Part shown: positions 1-10,896 of the stretch, piece by piece | Layout: each line of letters begins with the position of its first letter | How positions within the stretch are numbered: position 1 is the first letter of the stretch | Assembly (NCBI GenBank): GCA_010405405.1 | Contig: MU004232.1 | Span: 1,135,481-1,199,480 of the forward strand | DNA length: 64,000 bases | From: Microthyrium microscopicum | Lineage: Eukaryota > Ascomycota > Dothideomycetes > Microthyriales > Microthyriaceae | Reading direction: 5' to 3' | Program-made: the position numbers and the translations under genes | Notes under the pieces: model-generated | What the model was told of the DNA's origin: nothing | What the model saw: the letters and a program-made list of their open reading frames with translations, nothing else | Databases searched by the model: none

Positions 1-121
1 GTTCACCAAACGGGTAGACCATTGTGTCAAAATATCAGATACCAACAAGTGGAGACTGTGTTCTAGCAAAAAGACGTATTTCATGGAAGAAGGGGTCATA
101 TCTTCATGTGAAATCAACCTC

Positions 122-140
122 TACCTAGGTAGGTAGGTAC
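122..140. repeat. TACCTAGGTAGG-type short motif
   Basis: A run of overlapping TAGG/CCTA tetranucleotides centred on the palindrome TACCTAGGTA. Closely similar runs occur at 1157-1176, 50652-50664 and 56203-56212, all outside genes. Function is unknown; it could be a promoter-associated or simple-repeat motif. Confidence 0.6.
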
Positions 141-315
141 TTCTCATGGTTATCTTTTGTTGTGAAGTCCAAGAAATATACCTTATTAGAATAGCATTTA
201 CAGATGTCACAACCCGTGCTATGAAAAGATATAAGAAGCTCAAAACTCCTTGTGAGTTCATTAGTTCGCAACCGGTTGACAGATTCAACACATATCCTCT
301 AACACAAACTGAAAC

Positions 316-576
316 ATGTGCTTTGTGCGCGGGAAATGTTACAAATGTGGACATCCATATGACCCATCCAACTATATTGACTTCTGTGATACTGCGGCTA
401 TGAATATGGCCCCATGTGAGTATCCTAAACCGACTCAGGGTACAGTGGATGAGCTTTGTGCCTATTGTAAGCACAATAACCCTTATGTACGGCCTCACGC
501 TGACACGTTACTTCAAGGTGCAATGGACACTGTACCATTCCGCTATTACAACCATTTGAGGCTTTCGGATATATGA
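316..576 (+). CDS. Small Cys-rich CGH-motif protein, copy 1
   Basis: This is an 86-residue single-exon protein of unknown function. It begins MC and carries CYKCGHP at residues 8-14, followed by spaced cysteines (C23, C33) and a CAYC pair at 47-50. This arrangement could bind one or two zinc ions, but that is inference. There is no signal peptide or membrane segment. It shares the start MC, the CxxCGH motif and the later Cys spacing with the genes at 1738 and 2439, so I read it as the most diverged member of a local tandem family. The C-terminal tail beyond residue 60 has no counterpart in the other copies. An overlapping frame starting at 146 lacks the motif and was not accepted. Confidence 0.55.
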   Translation: MCFVRGKCYKCGHPYDPSNYIDFCDTAAMNMAPCEYPKPTQGTVDELCAYCKHNNPYVRPHADTLLQGAMDTVPFRYYNHLRLSDI

Positions 577-1026
577 TATTCAAAGAAGCTTTCATCTGAC
601 AAATTGTTGGCTATGGCGCAGTGACTAAAAAGAAATCTGTGCGGTAAACAAACGGCATTAAAATCACTACTAAATCCTCCACTCTGTTTGTTTGTTCTAA
701 GAAGATGGAGGCTTTGTCTCAGACTAGTATGTGTGATAGGACCTTATTATGATGTTTATTTCCAATACCACAAGCACCTTATTTTACTACCGTTTGTTCC
801 ATGGTTTGGGCGTGTGGCGTTGCAGTGACGTTCGTCTCAGCTTTGAAAAGATGCAATACTTAACCTACCAGACACTGCAAGGTACCTAATCGCTTGGAGT
901 CTATCAAAAGCTATATACATCCCATAGCTTCTGCCGGAATGGTTGCGCGAATGAAAAAAAGACTTAGTACTTTCGTCAAACTTCCCAGGAGCACAACATA
1001 AAGTAAGCATTAATATCAAGAGCAGA
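577..1026. other. Intergenic, no gene seen
   Basis: AT-rich spacer between copies of the Cys-rich family. A 65-codon minus-strand frame at 837-1034 has no recognisable features. Confidence 0.5.
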
Positions 1027-1098
1027 ATGTGCATCCATCAAAGATCATGTTTCTCTTGTGGTCATTATCTGAGCTGGCCATGTCTTTGCTGCTCTTGA
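1027..1098 (+). pseudogene. Truncated relic of the CGH-motif Cys-rich family
   Basis: Reading from the ATG at 1027 gives 23 residues starting MC, with CFSCGH at residues 8-13, then a stop at 1096-1098. The spacing from MC to CxxCGH is the same as in the intact copy at 2439, but the rest of the protein is missing. The ORF is too short to be a normal family member, so I call it a decayed copy. It is also the only trace of the family between copies 1 and 3, which gives a roughly regular 700-bp spacing of starts (316, 1027, 1738, 2439). Confidence 0.5.
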
Positions 1099-1737
1099 TT
1101 GTCGGTGCCAGAGTTTAGGTCTACAGTTTGCAGCAAACAAATCCTATTGCTCTCCATACCTAGGTAGGTACCTACCATAGCGCGCGAGGGGGAGTTTTGC
1201 AAATGATCATAGGGGAATCTTAGGCAAGAACGAATCACTTTAGCATGTTATGATCGTTTTTATTCTTCTTAATTATGCTTTAATCATTATAACGACAATG
1301 TCTACATAACTGCAATCGGCAAAGGGGAAGAAATTGTAGATTTGTGTACCAAATCATCATATGAGGATTTCTATAACTCCCCCCTCCACGCTATGGTAGT
1401 TGATTGATGTCATCAAATTCACGATACCAGACCTTTATATGATCTCCATGTGATAGCACCCCTCAGTGGTCAAAGTTTCAAACGATGGTGAAGAGTAAGA
1501 GCTGAATGTTATCGCCGCCGTATGATCCAACCAAGTAAAATTGGCAGATCATTCTATAAGCTCCTTGGGATCCATATCACCACCACTGTTACGAATGTGG
1601 CGTACGAATTGTGAACAGCACAGCTTAAAAAGTATTTAAAACGCGTATCTCCTTGATATATTCCCACTTATACCTTTCTCACAATTTGCAACAGAGCAAG
1701 AAATTGATATATAAGCAATATCATTGACGAATATAAG
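1099..1737. other. Intergenic, upstream region of copy 3
   Basis: Contains the TACCTAGGTA run at 1157-1176 and AT-rich sequence leading into the gene at 1738. No gene is supported. Confidence 0.5.
1157..1176. repeat. TACCTAGGTAGG-type short motif
   Basis: Second occurrence of the motif seen at 122-140. It is nearly palindromic, with TACCTAGGTA overlapping GGTACC. Confidence 0.6.
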
Positions 1738-1965
1738 ATGTGTCAATACATAGGAAAACTCTACGCATGTGGACACATCATCCCCGAGGTTGATGTATAT
1801 GGGAATCAGCTTGCAAGCTTATTCTTTCCCTGCCAGCTAGCTATTCAAACCGGAGTATTCTGCAGTAAGCCGCAAACTACTCAAGGAGCTTCAAATTGGA
1901 GCTGTCAGAAACCAGAGTGTGTGAACATTGGATCGCATGTTGAGCCAGCCTGGAAGTTTAGATAA
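1738..1965 (+). CDS. Small Cys-rich CGH-motif protein, copy 3
   Basis: This is a 75-residue single-exon protein. It starts MCQY and has YACGH at residues 9-13, then PE, C32, C42, C55 and a C-terminal PECVNIGSH block near residues 58-66. The gene at 2439 shares the MC start, the CGH-xx-PE block, the single Cys positions and the PEC-NIG-H ending, which is more than chance. No signal peptide is visible, so it is probably intracellular. The histidine and cysteine pattern suggests metal binding, but no catalytic motif is present and I cannot assign a function. The start is well defined because no in-frame ATG lies upstream. Confidence 0.65.
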   Translation: MCQYIGKLYACGHIIPEVDVYGNQLASLFFPCQLAIQTGVFCSKPQTTQGASNWSCQKPECVNIGSHVEPAWKFR

Positions 1966-2341
1966 TCTATTGACCTTGCAGTCAAACACTTGAGCACCGG
2001 AACACGCTCATAGTTCATAGCTTTTCTTGTAATCTAAGATACTCATTGTTATGATTGGGGATCATTATCCTGCACAGATGCGAACATAAGTCTCAGTGAC
2101 TTCAAGTGCCAACGATAACAAACGTATCCAAGCAATCGGAAATTCAGCCAACCATCAGAACTGTTTGAGATACTACCTGGGCTTTTGACAGTCGCCTTCC
2201 CACCGTGACAGAATATGGCACTTGAAAGTACCTATTTGAACTGTTAAATACCCAATGTTGTTTCAATTGTGCTCTCCTCTCCAACACAACACAAGCAAAA
2301 ATCTATTACTGGAACAACCAATTCACAATCTTCATTGCAAT
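1966..2341. other. Intergenic, upstream region of copy 4
   Basis: No gene is seen. The sequence runs into a short tandem repeat immediately before the next gene. Confidence 0.5.
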
Positions 2342-2436
2342 ACTTCATCACGCACTTCATCACATACTTCATCACAATACTTCACCACAATCCTTCACCA
2401 CAACACTTCACCACAACACTTCACCGCAAGACTTCG
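2342..2436 (+). repeat. 12-13 bp tandem repeat (ACTTCAYCAC) in the presumed 5' leader
   Basis: About eight head-to-tail units begin at 2342, 2354, 2366, 2379, 2392, 2405, 2418 and 2431. Each has the core ACTTCATCAC or ACTTCACCAC, and the last unit runs into the ATG at 2439. Position suggests it lies in the 5' untranslated region or core promoter of the downstream gene. Confidence 0.8.
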
Positions 2437-2438
2437 AG

Positions 2439-2654
2439 ATGTGCTCCTTCACAGGACAATGTTTCGCTTGTGGTCATCCCGTGCCCGAGCCTCTGATGGA
2501 ACTGAAATACTACAACCTGTGCCTACCCGCTCTGGACAGCGGCCGCCACTGCGACAAGCCCAAATCAGCTAAGGATAACATCAATGCGAACTGTGGAAGA
2601 CCAGAATGTCAGAACATTGGACCCCACACTGAAGCTGGTTATGAGTTCAAATAG
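2439..2654 (+). CDS. Small Cys-rich CGH-motif protein, copy 4
   Basis: This is a 71-residue single-exon protein with MC start, CFACGHP at residues 8-14, PEP at 16-18, single cysteines near 28, 38 and 51, and a PECQNIGPHTE ending. It is the closest relative in the window to the gene at 1738 and defines the family with it. No secretion signal or membrane segment is seen. The upstream 12-13 bp tandem repeat ends two bases before the ATG, so the 5' leader is likely repetitive and CA/CT rich. Two longer overlapping frames at 2255 and 2269 read through the repeat and are shadows. Function is unknown; zinc binding is a guess from the Cys/His pattern. Confidence 0.65.
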   Translation: MCSFTGQCFACGHPVPEPLMELKYYNLCLPALDSGRHCDKPKSAKDNINANCGRPECQNIGPHTEAGYEFK

Positions 2655-2861
2655 ATTGGGTATTCTCGGTCTTTACTCCTTAGCCTGATGATGTACTTTA
2701 GTCTAGATGGAGATCTTGATCGGCATGATCTATGCTGATAGTTAATGAATGGCTTTCATTTCTCATGACTATTGATCTTTGTTGTTTCCGAAACGAATTA
2801 TGTAAAAGTGCGCTAACAAATTATCACCCGCGGTTTACATGAAGATTTCAAAGGAGAGACC

Positions 2862-3066
2862 ATGAGTGTGTTATGTCTTAACAATCATTGTCGTTAGGCG
2901 GGATGCTATCCCTGAGCATGAATTTTATCGCCAGCTTGTTATTGCCCGCCCACGTAGCATATACGCTGGAACTGGAGTCGAAAGCGATAGTTCTGGGTAT
3001 ATTAGGAAACAAGGATCGTGCTCAATCAATCTGTCTGGTTATGAATGTGTAAAGTCAATACATTGA
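2862..3066 (+). pseudogene. Probable decayed CGH-family copy
   Basis: After an ATG at 2862 the frame must shift to be read as MCYV..., then IPEH at the position of the family PE. A YEC near the C-terminus resembles the family PEC. The CxxCGH motif itself has been lost. The frame without the shift stops after 11 codons. I read this as a degenerate fifth copy, but the similarity is weak and could be coincidental. Confidence 0.35.
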
Positions 3067-3458
3067 GTGATTATGGACAATTGAGTTGAAATCTCGGTCA
3101 TTAACTCCAAAACCAACTCCTGTTCGCAAGCAATGACAGCAAATGTTAAGGACAGGCTAGAACGACAAAAGAAAGAATGGAAGCCACTTTTAGAGGTAAT
3201 CATGCACAGATACATGTGAACAGCAGAAGAACTTGTACAGCACCGGCAGCTTCAATTGGAATCTGCCAGCATCATTCTTCAAATTGATTATCAAGCATGA
3301 ACTCAAATTGGGGAATCTTTTAAGCAAAAGTAGGGAACAAAACCAGTTCGCAAAAAGTCCAACTGTACTACACCAGTTAGATATCCAACTCTCGTGTATC
3401 CAAAACATCCTCAAATCAGACATTACATCATCAAAAATGAAGGCAACCATACAACACC
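3067..3458. other. Intergenic
   Basis: No supported gene. Overlapping short frames on both strands lack features. Confidence 0.5.
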
Positions 3459-5589
3459 TTACAACTGACGGAAATTCTGCATATGACGGATGGTATGCTT
3501 CATCTCGTCCATGAAGTTGTTGTGTTCATCATGCCGCTGGTTGAGCTTATCGAAGAGTGTTATGTAAACCTTCAGCAATTCTTTCAGATCGCCAGCCTCT
3601 CGTGCTGCTCTGCCTGTGTTTAGAAAGTGTTCCATATCTTCTACATCGCTGTCGCGCCAGAACGGATGTAGGCTCATCTGAGATACCAATTCGCTTAGCT
3701 GTGCATAGCCAATAAGTATGGCTGGCCGGATCCGCGGCTGAGAGTCAGTCACCTCTTCGCGGAAGCTCATCAGACATGCCTGGAGCATGTCTTTTTCGGA
3801 GAGCGGGAGGTTGGTGGATAGATTCACTTCGTTGTCGCCGATTCTGGTAGAGCGCATGATTGCGACTGACCCCACTGAACGTGCTGAGAGTCGACGGAGG
3901 GGGTTGAGGAGCGCTTTGCCGTAGTGTATCGCGGTACTGGTAGAGTTGTTGGCGGCGGGGCCGCCGCTGGCAATAGGAAGCGCATTGGTCATGCGGATGT
4001 CCACGTCTATCTTCCGTAGAGGCATATCGCTGTTATCGTTCAGACAGTCGACCATTCGATGTATGTAGTCGCAGAGCAAGTTACGCTGTGCCTCTGCCAT
4101 GACTTCTTCTTCTCTTTCGGCATCTGAAAGAGGTGCAGTGAAACCTTCTCCAGGCTGGTCGAACTTGATGTTGATCTTGAATGAACGAATTCGAGTGAAA
4201 TAATGCATTGCTAGTAGCGGCTGCCAAGGTCTGAAATCATTCTGGATTCCTGATGGAGGTGCCTTCAAGCGAGCATTATGGTTATGCCCGTATGATATTA
4301 CCATTTGCTGCTGCCGTGATATCATCATTTGGTAGGTCGGGTCGTTTCCACGACTGCGCATGATAGACGACACTGTGTTACTTGCGGAGGCGAATTGTTT
4401 TTTCGAAGCCAGAGTGATACTGGTTCGACCACCAAGTTCATTTGCGATGATGACTTCGAAAGTTGGCCGACCGTACAGAGCATCGGCGAATTCGTCATGG
4501 ATCATTCTGTTGACTCGCAGGAGAGGTGTGGCAATAGATACCCTATATCATATGAGCTTCAGGTCTTTGAACTGCAAAAATAAGGAAATGATCACAGTGC
4601 CATCATCACAGCGCATTTCACAAGGGAAACAAACTTTACTTTTCATTGCGATCACCCGAAGAGTTACGTTTCAACGCAGCCGACAGCATAAGAAGTACTT
4701 GTAAAGAGGCAGGGCAGAAGATAGAATAATATCGTCAACGCAAGCCAAGTCAAAGTTTTGCAGGCACTCGAGAAGAAAAGCACTTGACACAGACGGCAGC
4801 AAATGATAGCTTGCGGTCGACGAGAACGCGGCATACAAAAAGAACTGACCTATCTTCTCGAAATTCCCGTTTGCCATAGAAGCTCGCTCGAAGTTGGGAA
4901 GTGTAGGAGGCACTCTGTGCGGAAACCGTCTTATTTGGAATCAGATACTCGTAGATCATGAGGCGGATTTCCACGGGTACATCCAAGAAGCCGCATTTGC
5001 CTTGGTCCCTATGCTGGTCGCAGAGAGAAAACCCATGAGCTTCCCACCGAAGTGTTTTGCCACATGCGAATCCACAGTGCAACATGGCTTTGCATTGTGT
5101 CGCAGGCATGATTTGATCCCGATGTGATGGGCATACAGGCAGTTTTCCTTTAATGAAAGTCGTGACGGGCCGAAGACATGCTTTGCCCCTATATGGTCCA
5201 TTTGGCGACCATCTGCCGTAGCATTCAGCCACTGGTTTGGATGCTCTTGATGGATGGAGCTCACAGACATGGCTCTGTTCGACCTTGATGCGCTTGGTGC
5301 GAGCTGGTATGCCCCCTCCAGGATGCCGACGCTTCTTCTTCGATGGTGTTGCCGAAATCTGTATCTCTGGTAAGTCCATCAAGACTGGCCAAAGTTGTGC
5401 CTGTGGTACGGGATGGTTCTGCGACGTGGAGGTTGTTGAACTGTCTACTACTTCGGGCATGAGCCCGTCCCAGGGCCGCGTCCAGTCTTGCGGCTCTTGC
5501 CAGTCTCCGAGATACATGCCACTATCGAGGAAAGCTGCAATCCCATCGTTCTGATCGAAGGGCAGGATACTATCAGACATTGGGAACAA
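3459..5589 (-). CDS. F-box-like protein with Cys/His-rich region
   Basis: Two exons (5589-4850 and 4542-3459) join in phase to give about 607 residues. An N-terminal disordered part with a KKKRR basic stretch is followed by a Cys/His-rich region (about residues 110-195, several CxxH and CxxxC pairs). An F-box-like segment, LDVPVEIRLMIYEYLIP, lies near residue 205. Across the junction the protein continues as LLRVNR-MIHDEFADALYG, the pattern seen in many fungal F-box-like proteins of unknown target. The 307-nt intron is long for this window, so a small internal exon cannot be excluded. The acceptor is inferred because the upstream candidate acceptor at about 4573 leads to stops in all frames. 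Possibly an adaptor for ubiquitin ligases, but this is inference. The start could also be the ATG three codons later. Confidence 0.7.
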
Positions 5590-7791
5590 CCTAAGAATAA
5601 TACTCTACCTTGTATGAGTATCTGGATAGATATATAAAGGATATGGATGAAGATGCGGGGGGATTTCCACGTCAGGCTGAAGATAACTGTTTGCAGTAGT
5701 CAACGATCTCACAAAGTGGAGTTGGACGATGCAGCTTTTAACAGGTGACTTGGAATCTGGAAGACTGGATAGGCCGCATTGGATTCCTTGCAGAAGTTGC
5801 AGAGCGGCTAGTGGTCGATGCCTAGGGCGTGCCTGCTGGTGTCTGTCGTGGTAATATTGTGGTGATACACAAGGGAGGAAGTAACAGATTATACTAATAG
5901 TTTACGGCCTTGAAGGCAACAGACCCCTATTTGTACCAAATTTGAAATTTTCTATTCAGTCAGACTTGTGAGCAGGTCCCGGATGAATGGCCTCTTTGTA
6001 CATGCAGGCGGGTAACACTAATTTCTAAAGACATGAAGTAAGACCAAGTACAGGTAACTGGCGGTTCCCGTCGATTCTGTTTTCTGATCTGACCCGCTCT
6101 ATTTTCTATCTATAGTACGCCTGGAGACCTGCTGGAATCAAATACTTTGTTTGCTGTAAGACGCATTGCCACTCATTAAAGGACCTGAATTCATGTCAAA
6201 ATGGCATCTTCTGTCGAGAGCCCGTGTTAACCCTTGTCATCAGTGAGGACTCTAGTATTCATACTGTTATGCAGTTCACCGAGGCCGTTGACAGTACCCG
6301 GCAGTATGTGCCTTTATACATCTAGCTGCAAGGTAAAAAAAATCGAAGCGATAATGAGTACTAGTCATGTCCGGTCTGTCACTCGACGGCAGGGATGGAA
6401 TCAAATCTATGCCCCCTGAGGAACGAAGTATTTCCTCCCAGTGAAAGCAATGTCAAGGCGAATTGGTGCCATGCATGTCAACGGACGGGCAGTGACTTAC
6501 ATTTCTTTGTGATCTCAAGCTGTGCCGTCAAGATCCTGGCACGCCCAGCATGACTAGCATGACTACACCCTACTCCCTTTTCTTGACATTTCGTGCACGC
6601 CCTTCTGCAAACACCGAGCTGGAAGCAGAGACCACGCCAATAGTGTCTCCATAATGGGCCGTGGGGCAGAATGTGTGCGCTTAAATAAGCGGTAACCAAA
6701 CAAGTTGCGATTTTGTTGGGCTTCATGCACACCATGCGCTCTAGGAAAGTCACATCCTCCCGTCGTAACAGGTGGCAGTCCAGGTGCAATACGGCAGATA
6801 ATAAGGTAGAACCAGAACTTGGGTGCTTTCACTCGGGTGATAGCGAGGCGCCTGGCAACATAGCACCTAGGCTACAAGGACGCACAAGTGACGTGGTGAT
6901 GATTTACTTGTAAATGATGGGTTGAAGTTGGAGGGTGGAGGTACTTCAGCACAGAACGAGCCGCTAGCGAACGATCTGAACCATAGTTGAGCTTGCGAAT
7001 ATCACCAAGTGGTACTGTGATCCTGCAGTAGAGGTAATATGCCACTTGCCCATCAAAGGGGTGAATATTATTTTGCCACTGATGACAGGTCGAGATGGCA
7101 TGGTAGATGTTCCTTCCCCTAATAGGTACTGCACAAAGTATGAAGGCCTCAGAAATCTTATGGACGATAGATCAATCGAGAACCCTAGGCGAGGCGTATT
7201 GAATTGCGCGCTTCGTGGTACATTGACACATGCTACTATTCCGTCCATAGGCTCAGTTGATTAAGAAGCCTGAACTTACAGACCACTCGAGTATCAAGAC
7301 ACGTTGACAAGTGCTCGACCACTGTACCAAATTTTGGTGCGCTTCCATCTACGTCGAAGTGTGGTCGTCATCAGTTCTATAGAGAAGAGACTTGATTTCA
7401 TATCGAAGTTAAAGAAACAGCTGCAGATTAATGCATTCGGAAGAAAGCGAGATAGCGAGATTGATGGTACCAGCAAAGTTGATGGAAGCGCGTAGCATGT
7501 GCTGAAGATGTAGCTGATCGTGAATGAGATGGTCAGAGCAAATGGCCCGAGCAATTGTTCCCATAAAAGGCTATGGGAAGTGTGCGTTGAGCATTAGGGA
7601 GAATGTTAGTCAGCGATTGAGAGCAGTGTTCCCTACCAAACTTGAGGTCACTGAGATTCAAGCTTCATCAACTTTTTGGTGGTTGCCTTTTTGATGACTC
7701 ATCCCTGACTACACCTCATACTACCAACCTCGACTGCACCCAAAACTTTTATACATTTCTATCTCCTACAAAACCCCTCATCTCACCCGCG
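5590..7791. other. Long intergenic region
   Basis: About 2.2 kb with only short, unsupported frames on both strands. I see no domain, signal peptide or repeat structure. The last 150 bp are pyrimidine-rich and probably form the promoter and leader of the helicase gene. Confidence 0.5.
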
Positions 7792-10700
7792 ATGGACGAA
7801 TTCGAGACCTTAGAAGTCGTTTCTAAGGTTACCTCAGAGCTGCACAATCATTTGGGCGTATCCGACAAAACGCTCGCTGAATTCATCATCGCCCAACACT
7901 CAGAATCCCTCGCCGACTTCCAAAAGAAGCTCGATGCATTAGGCGCAGACTTGCCAAAGAGCCTAGTCGAGTCCATCGATCGCGTAATCCTCACCCTACA
8001 TCCGAAGTACAAGAAAAAATCAGGCGGCAAGAATGGAAGCGCTACGCTGCAAAACGAAAAAGATAGGAAGGCTCGAATATTCAAGGGCATGGCTATTCCA
8101 GATAAAGAAATAGCGTTTGACGATACGTTTGCCATGTTGGAAGGAATGGCTGGTCCAAAGAAGCAGAAGAATAGCAGATCTGAAGAGTTTCGTCCAGAAA
8201 GAAATTCACGTAGGTCGCCACCATTCAACGTTAGGCGCGATCGAAGCAGATCCCCATACCACGATCGTAGAAGCCGGAAAAGAAGCCCTCCTCCATCTTA
8301 TGGCAATCGATATGAACGTGGATCGAAGCGACATCAAGCCAGCGCAGCACCAAAGCAGAAGAAGCGTCTTACTTCACCAGAGAGATGGGAAATTCAGCAA
8401 TTAATTGCGTCGGGAGCCCTCTCACGCGATCAATTTCCAGACATCGATGACGACGGGGATCAGAACGTCCGAAACTTCGATGAAGAAGAAGAGGAAGACG
8501 TGGATATCGAGGTTCGGGACGAAGAGCCCCCATTCCTAGCAGGCCAAACAAAACTCTCGTTGGAATTATCTCCCATCAGAGTTGTCAAAGCACCAGATGG
8601 ATCGATGAATCGAGCCGCTATGGCTGGAGGCGAGTTGGCAAAAGATAGACGAGATCTGCGACAACAAGAGGCACAGGAGAAAGCGGCGGAAGAAGCTAGC
8701 AAAGTTGATCTCTCAGCGCAGTGGCAGGATCCTATGGCTGCGCGAGATTCACGCATGTTTGCGAGCGATCTCAAGAAAAAGACAGGTGGGGCTGGAGAAG
8801 AAGTACTTCCGGAATGGAAAAAGATTGCACAGAATAAGGAGCGATCTCTGGGAAAGAGGACAGATCTTTCGATGAAAGAACAGCGGGAGAGTTTGCCCGT
8901 ATACAAATTTCGAAAACAGCTCCTGGAAGCAGTCCACGCCAACCAAATTCTTATCGTGGTCGGAGATACCGGTTCTGGAAAAACAACACAGATGACTCAG
9001 TATCTTGCTGAAGGTGGCTTTGCTGAGCATGGTATTATCGGATGTACTCAACCTAGACGTGTCGCCGCCATGTCTGTGGCAAAGCGAGTGTCTGAAGAAG
9101 TTGGTTGCCGGCTTGGCCATGAGGTTGGATATACTATTCGGTTTGAGGATCAAACTGGACCGGACACCAAGATTAAATATATGACTGATGGTATTCTCCA
9201 GCGTGAGATTCTTTTAGATCCGCTCTTAAGAAAATACTCGGTTATCATGCTTGATGAGGCCCACGAAAGGACAATTGCAACGGATGTCCTTTTCGGCTTA
9301 CTAAAAAAAACCATCAAAAAACGACCAGACCTGAAGTTGATAGTCACTTCGGCTACTCTTGATGCGGACAAGTTCTCAGAATACTTTGTTCAATGTCCTA
9401 TTTTTCATATTCCAGGCCGTACATTTCCTGTCGAGGTTATGTATTCTCGGGAGCCGGAATCAGATTATGTTGATGCTGCGCTCATTACAGTTATGCAAAT
9501 CCATATTTCAGAACCGCCAGGCGACATTTTGCTTTTTCTTACGGGTAAGGAAGAAATTGACACGAGCTGCGAAATTCTACATGAGCGAATGAAAGCTCTT
9601 GGGCCCGGTGTACCAGAACTCATGGTTCTTCCGATTTATGGCGCTCTACCGAGTGAAGTGGCCAGCAAAATTTTCGAGCCTGCACCCAACGGAACACGAA
9701 AAGTGGTTATTGCTACTAATATCGCCGAAACATCTATCACTATTGATGGCATTTACTACGTTGTCGACCCAGGAATGGTCAAACAGTCAGCATATGATCC
9801 TAAACTGGGTATGGACCGACTACAAGTAATGCCAATATCTCAAGCACAAGCCAAGCAACGTGCAGGTCGTGCCGGCCGTACTGGACCCGGTAAATGCTTC
9901 CGACTATACACAGAGGCGGCATTCCAGTCAGAGATGTTGCCAACAACAACCCCGGAGATTCAGCGTCAGAATCTGTCAAATACAATCCTCATGTTGAAAG
10001 CCATGGGCATAAACGACATTCTCAACTTTGACTTCATGGACCCACCTGCCACAAACACTACCTTAACAGCACTAGAAGAATTATACCAACTATCTGCGTT
10101 AGATGACGAGGGATTATTAACCCGACTGGGTCGCAAGATGGCCGATTTCCCAATGGACCCTGGACTAGCCAAATCATTGATCGAGTCTGCTGCCGTTGGA
10201 TGCTCCGAAGAACTTCTCACCGTAGTATCCATGATCTCTGGAACACAAACTCAGCAACTGTTCTACCGACCTAAGGAGAAGCAAACCCAAGCCGACCAGA
10301 AGAAACAGAAGTTCAACGACCCTCACGGCGACCATCTTACCCTTCTCAACGTCTACAACGCCTGGCGCCGCAATAACAAGTCCCGTGCATGGTGCCAGGA
10401 GAACTTCATCCAGTGGAAGGTTATAGATCGTGTTGAAAACGTCCGAAAGCAACTCCTCACTATCTTTGAACGTCATAAGCTTGTAGTCGAGTCCTGCGGT
10501 CGTGATACCACCCTTGTTCGCCGCGCCTTGTGCTCAGGTTTCTTCCGCAATGCGGCGCGCAAGAGTCAAGAAGGCAACTATATGACGTTGGTTGAAAATA
10601 CCCCCGTCTACTTACATCCCTCCTCGGCCATCTTTGGGCGACCCGCGGAGCATGTTATCTACCATGTGTTGGTGGAGACCACTAAGGAATACATGCATTG

Positions 10701-10896
10701 CGTTACCGTTATTGAACCTAAATGGCTTGTGGAAGCGGCGCCCACGTTCTTCCGTGTAGCTCCAACTGATCGTTTGAGTAAACGTAAGAAGGCTGAACGA
10801 ATACAGCCATTGCATAATAAGTTTGCGGGCGAAGATGACTGGCGGTTGAGTGCGCAGCGGCGCGGTGGACGCGGAGGCGCAGGAACCTGGGGTTGA
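7792..10896 (+). CDS. Prp22/DHX8-like DEAH-box splicing helicase, S1 domain absent
   Basis: An uninterrupted 1034-residue protein. The family couples ATP hydrolysis to release of spliced mRNA in the nucleus. The N-terminus (1-75) matches the Prp22/DHX8 helical region ([21 protein letters not shown]). It is followed by an RS-rich stretch (about 140-185), [16 protein letters not shown] near 193, an acidic block, and the helicase core. The core has GDTGSGKTT near 391, DEAH at 488, a SAT motif, [14 protein letters not shown], then the HA2 and OB-fold regions. I start at the ATG at 7792 because family similarity begins there, although the frame stays open to 7642. The S1 RNA-binding domain expected between the RS region and LTSPERWE is missing. 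The usual ENFIQ-ARSMRRA block reads [12 protein letters not shown] near 871. It could be a diverged paralogue of a normal PRP22 elsewhere in the genome. Confidence 0.9.
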   Translation: MDEFETLEVVSKVTSELHNHLGVSDKTLAEFIIAQHSESLADFQKKLDALGADLPKSLVESIDRVILTLHPKYKKKSGGKNGSATLQNEKDRKARIFKGMAIPDKEIAFDDTFAMLEGMAGPKKQKNSRSEEFRPERNSRRSPPFNVRRDRSRSPYHDRRSRKRSPPPSYGNRYERGSKRHQASAAPKQKKRLTSPERWEIQQLIASGALSRDQFPDIDDDGDQNVRNFDEEEEEDVDIEVRDEEPPFLAGQTKLSLELSPIRVVKAPDGSMNRAAMAGGELAKDRRDLRQQEAQEKAAEEASKVDLSAQWQDPMAARDSRMFASDLKKKTGGAGEEVLPEWKKIAQNKERSLGKRTDLSMKEQRESLPVYKFRKQLLEAVHANQILIVVGDTGSGKTTQMTQYLAEGGFAEHGIIGCTQPRRVAAMSVAKRVSEEVGCRLGHEVGYTIRFEDQTGPDTKIKYMTDGILQREILLDPLLRKYSVIMLDEAHERTIATDVLFGLLKKTIKKRPDLKLIVTSATLDADKFSEYFVQCPIFHIPGRTFPVEVMYSREPESDYVDAALITVMQIHISEPPGDILLFLTGKEEIDTSCEILHERMKALGPGVPELMVLPIYGALPSEVASKIFEPAPNGTRKVVIATNIAETSITIDGIYYVVDPGMVKQSAYDPKLGMDRLQVMPISQAQAKQRAGRAGRTGPGKCFRLYTEAAFQSEMLPTTTPEIQRQNLSNTILMLKAMGINDILNFDFMDPPATNTTLTALEELYQLSALDDEGLLTRLGRKMADFPMDPGLAKSLIESAAVGCSEELLTVVSMISGTQTQQLFYRPKEKQTQADQKKQKFNDPHGDHLTLLNVYNAWRRNNKSRAWCQENFIQWKVIDRVENVRKQLLTIFERHKLVVESCGRDTTLVRRALCSGFFRNAARKSQEGNYMTLVENTPVYLHPSSAIFGRPAEHVIYHVLVETTKEYMHCVTVIEPKWLVEAAPTFFRVAPTDRLSKRKKAERIQPLHNKFAGEDDWRLSAQRRGGRGGAGTWG

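Noticed and set aside
6478-6789. Minus-strand frame with several cysteines (CRRACTKCQEKGVGC), similar to a zinc cluster
   Set aside because: Only part of the Zn2Cys6 spacing is present and no downstream regulator domain follows. It overlaps another frame on the same strand and I see no signs of coding selection.
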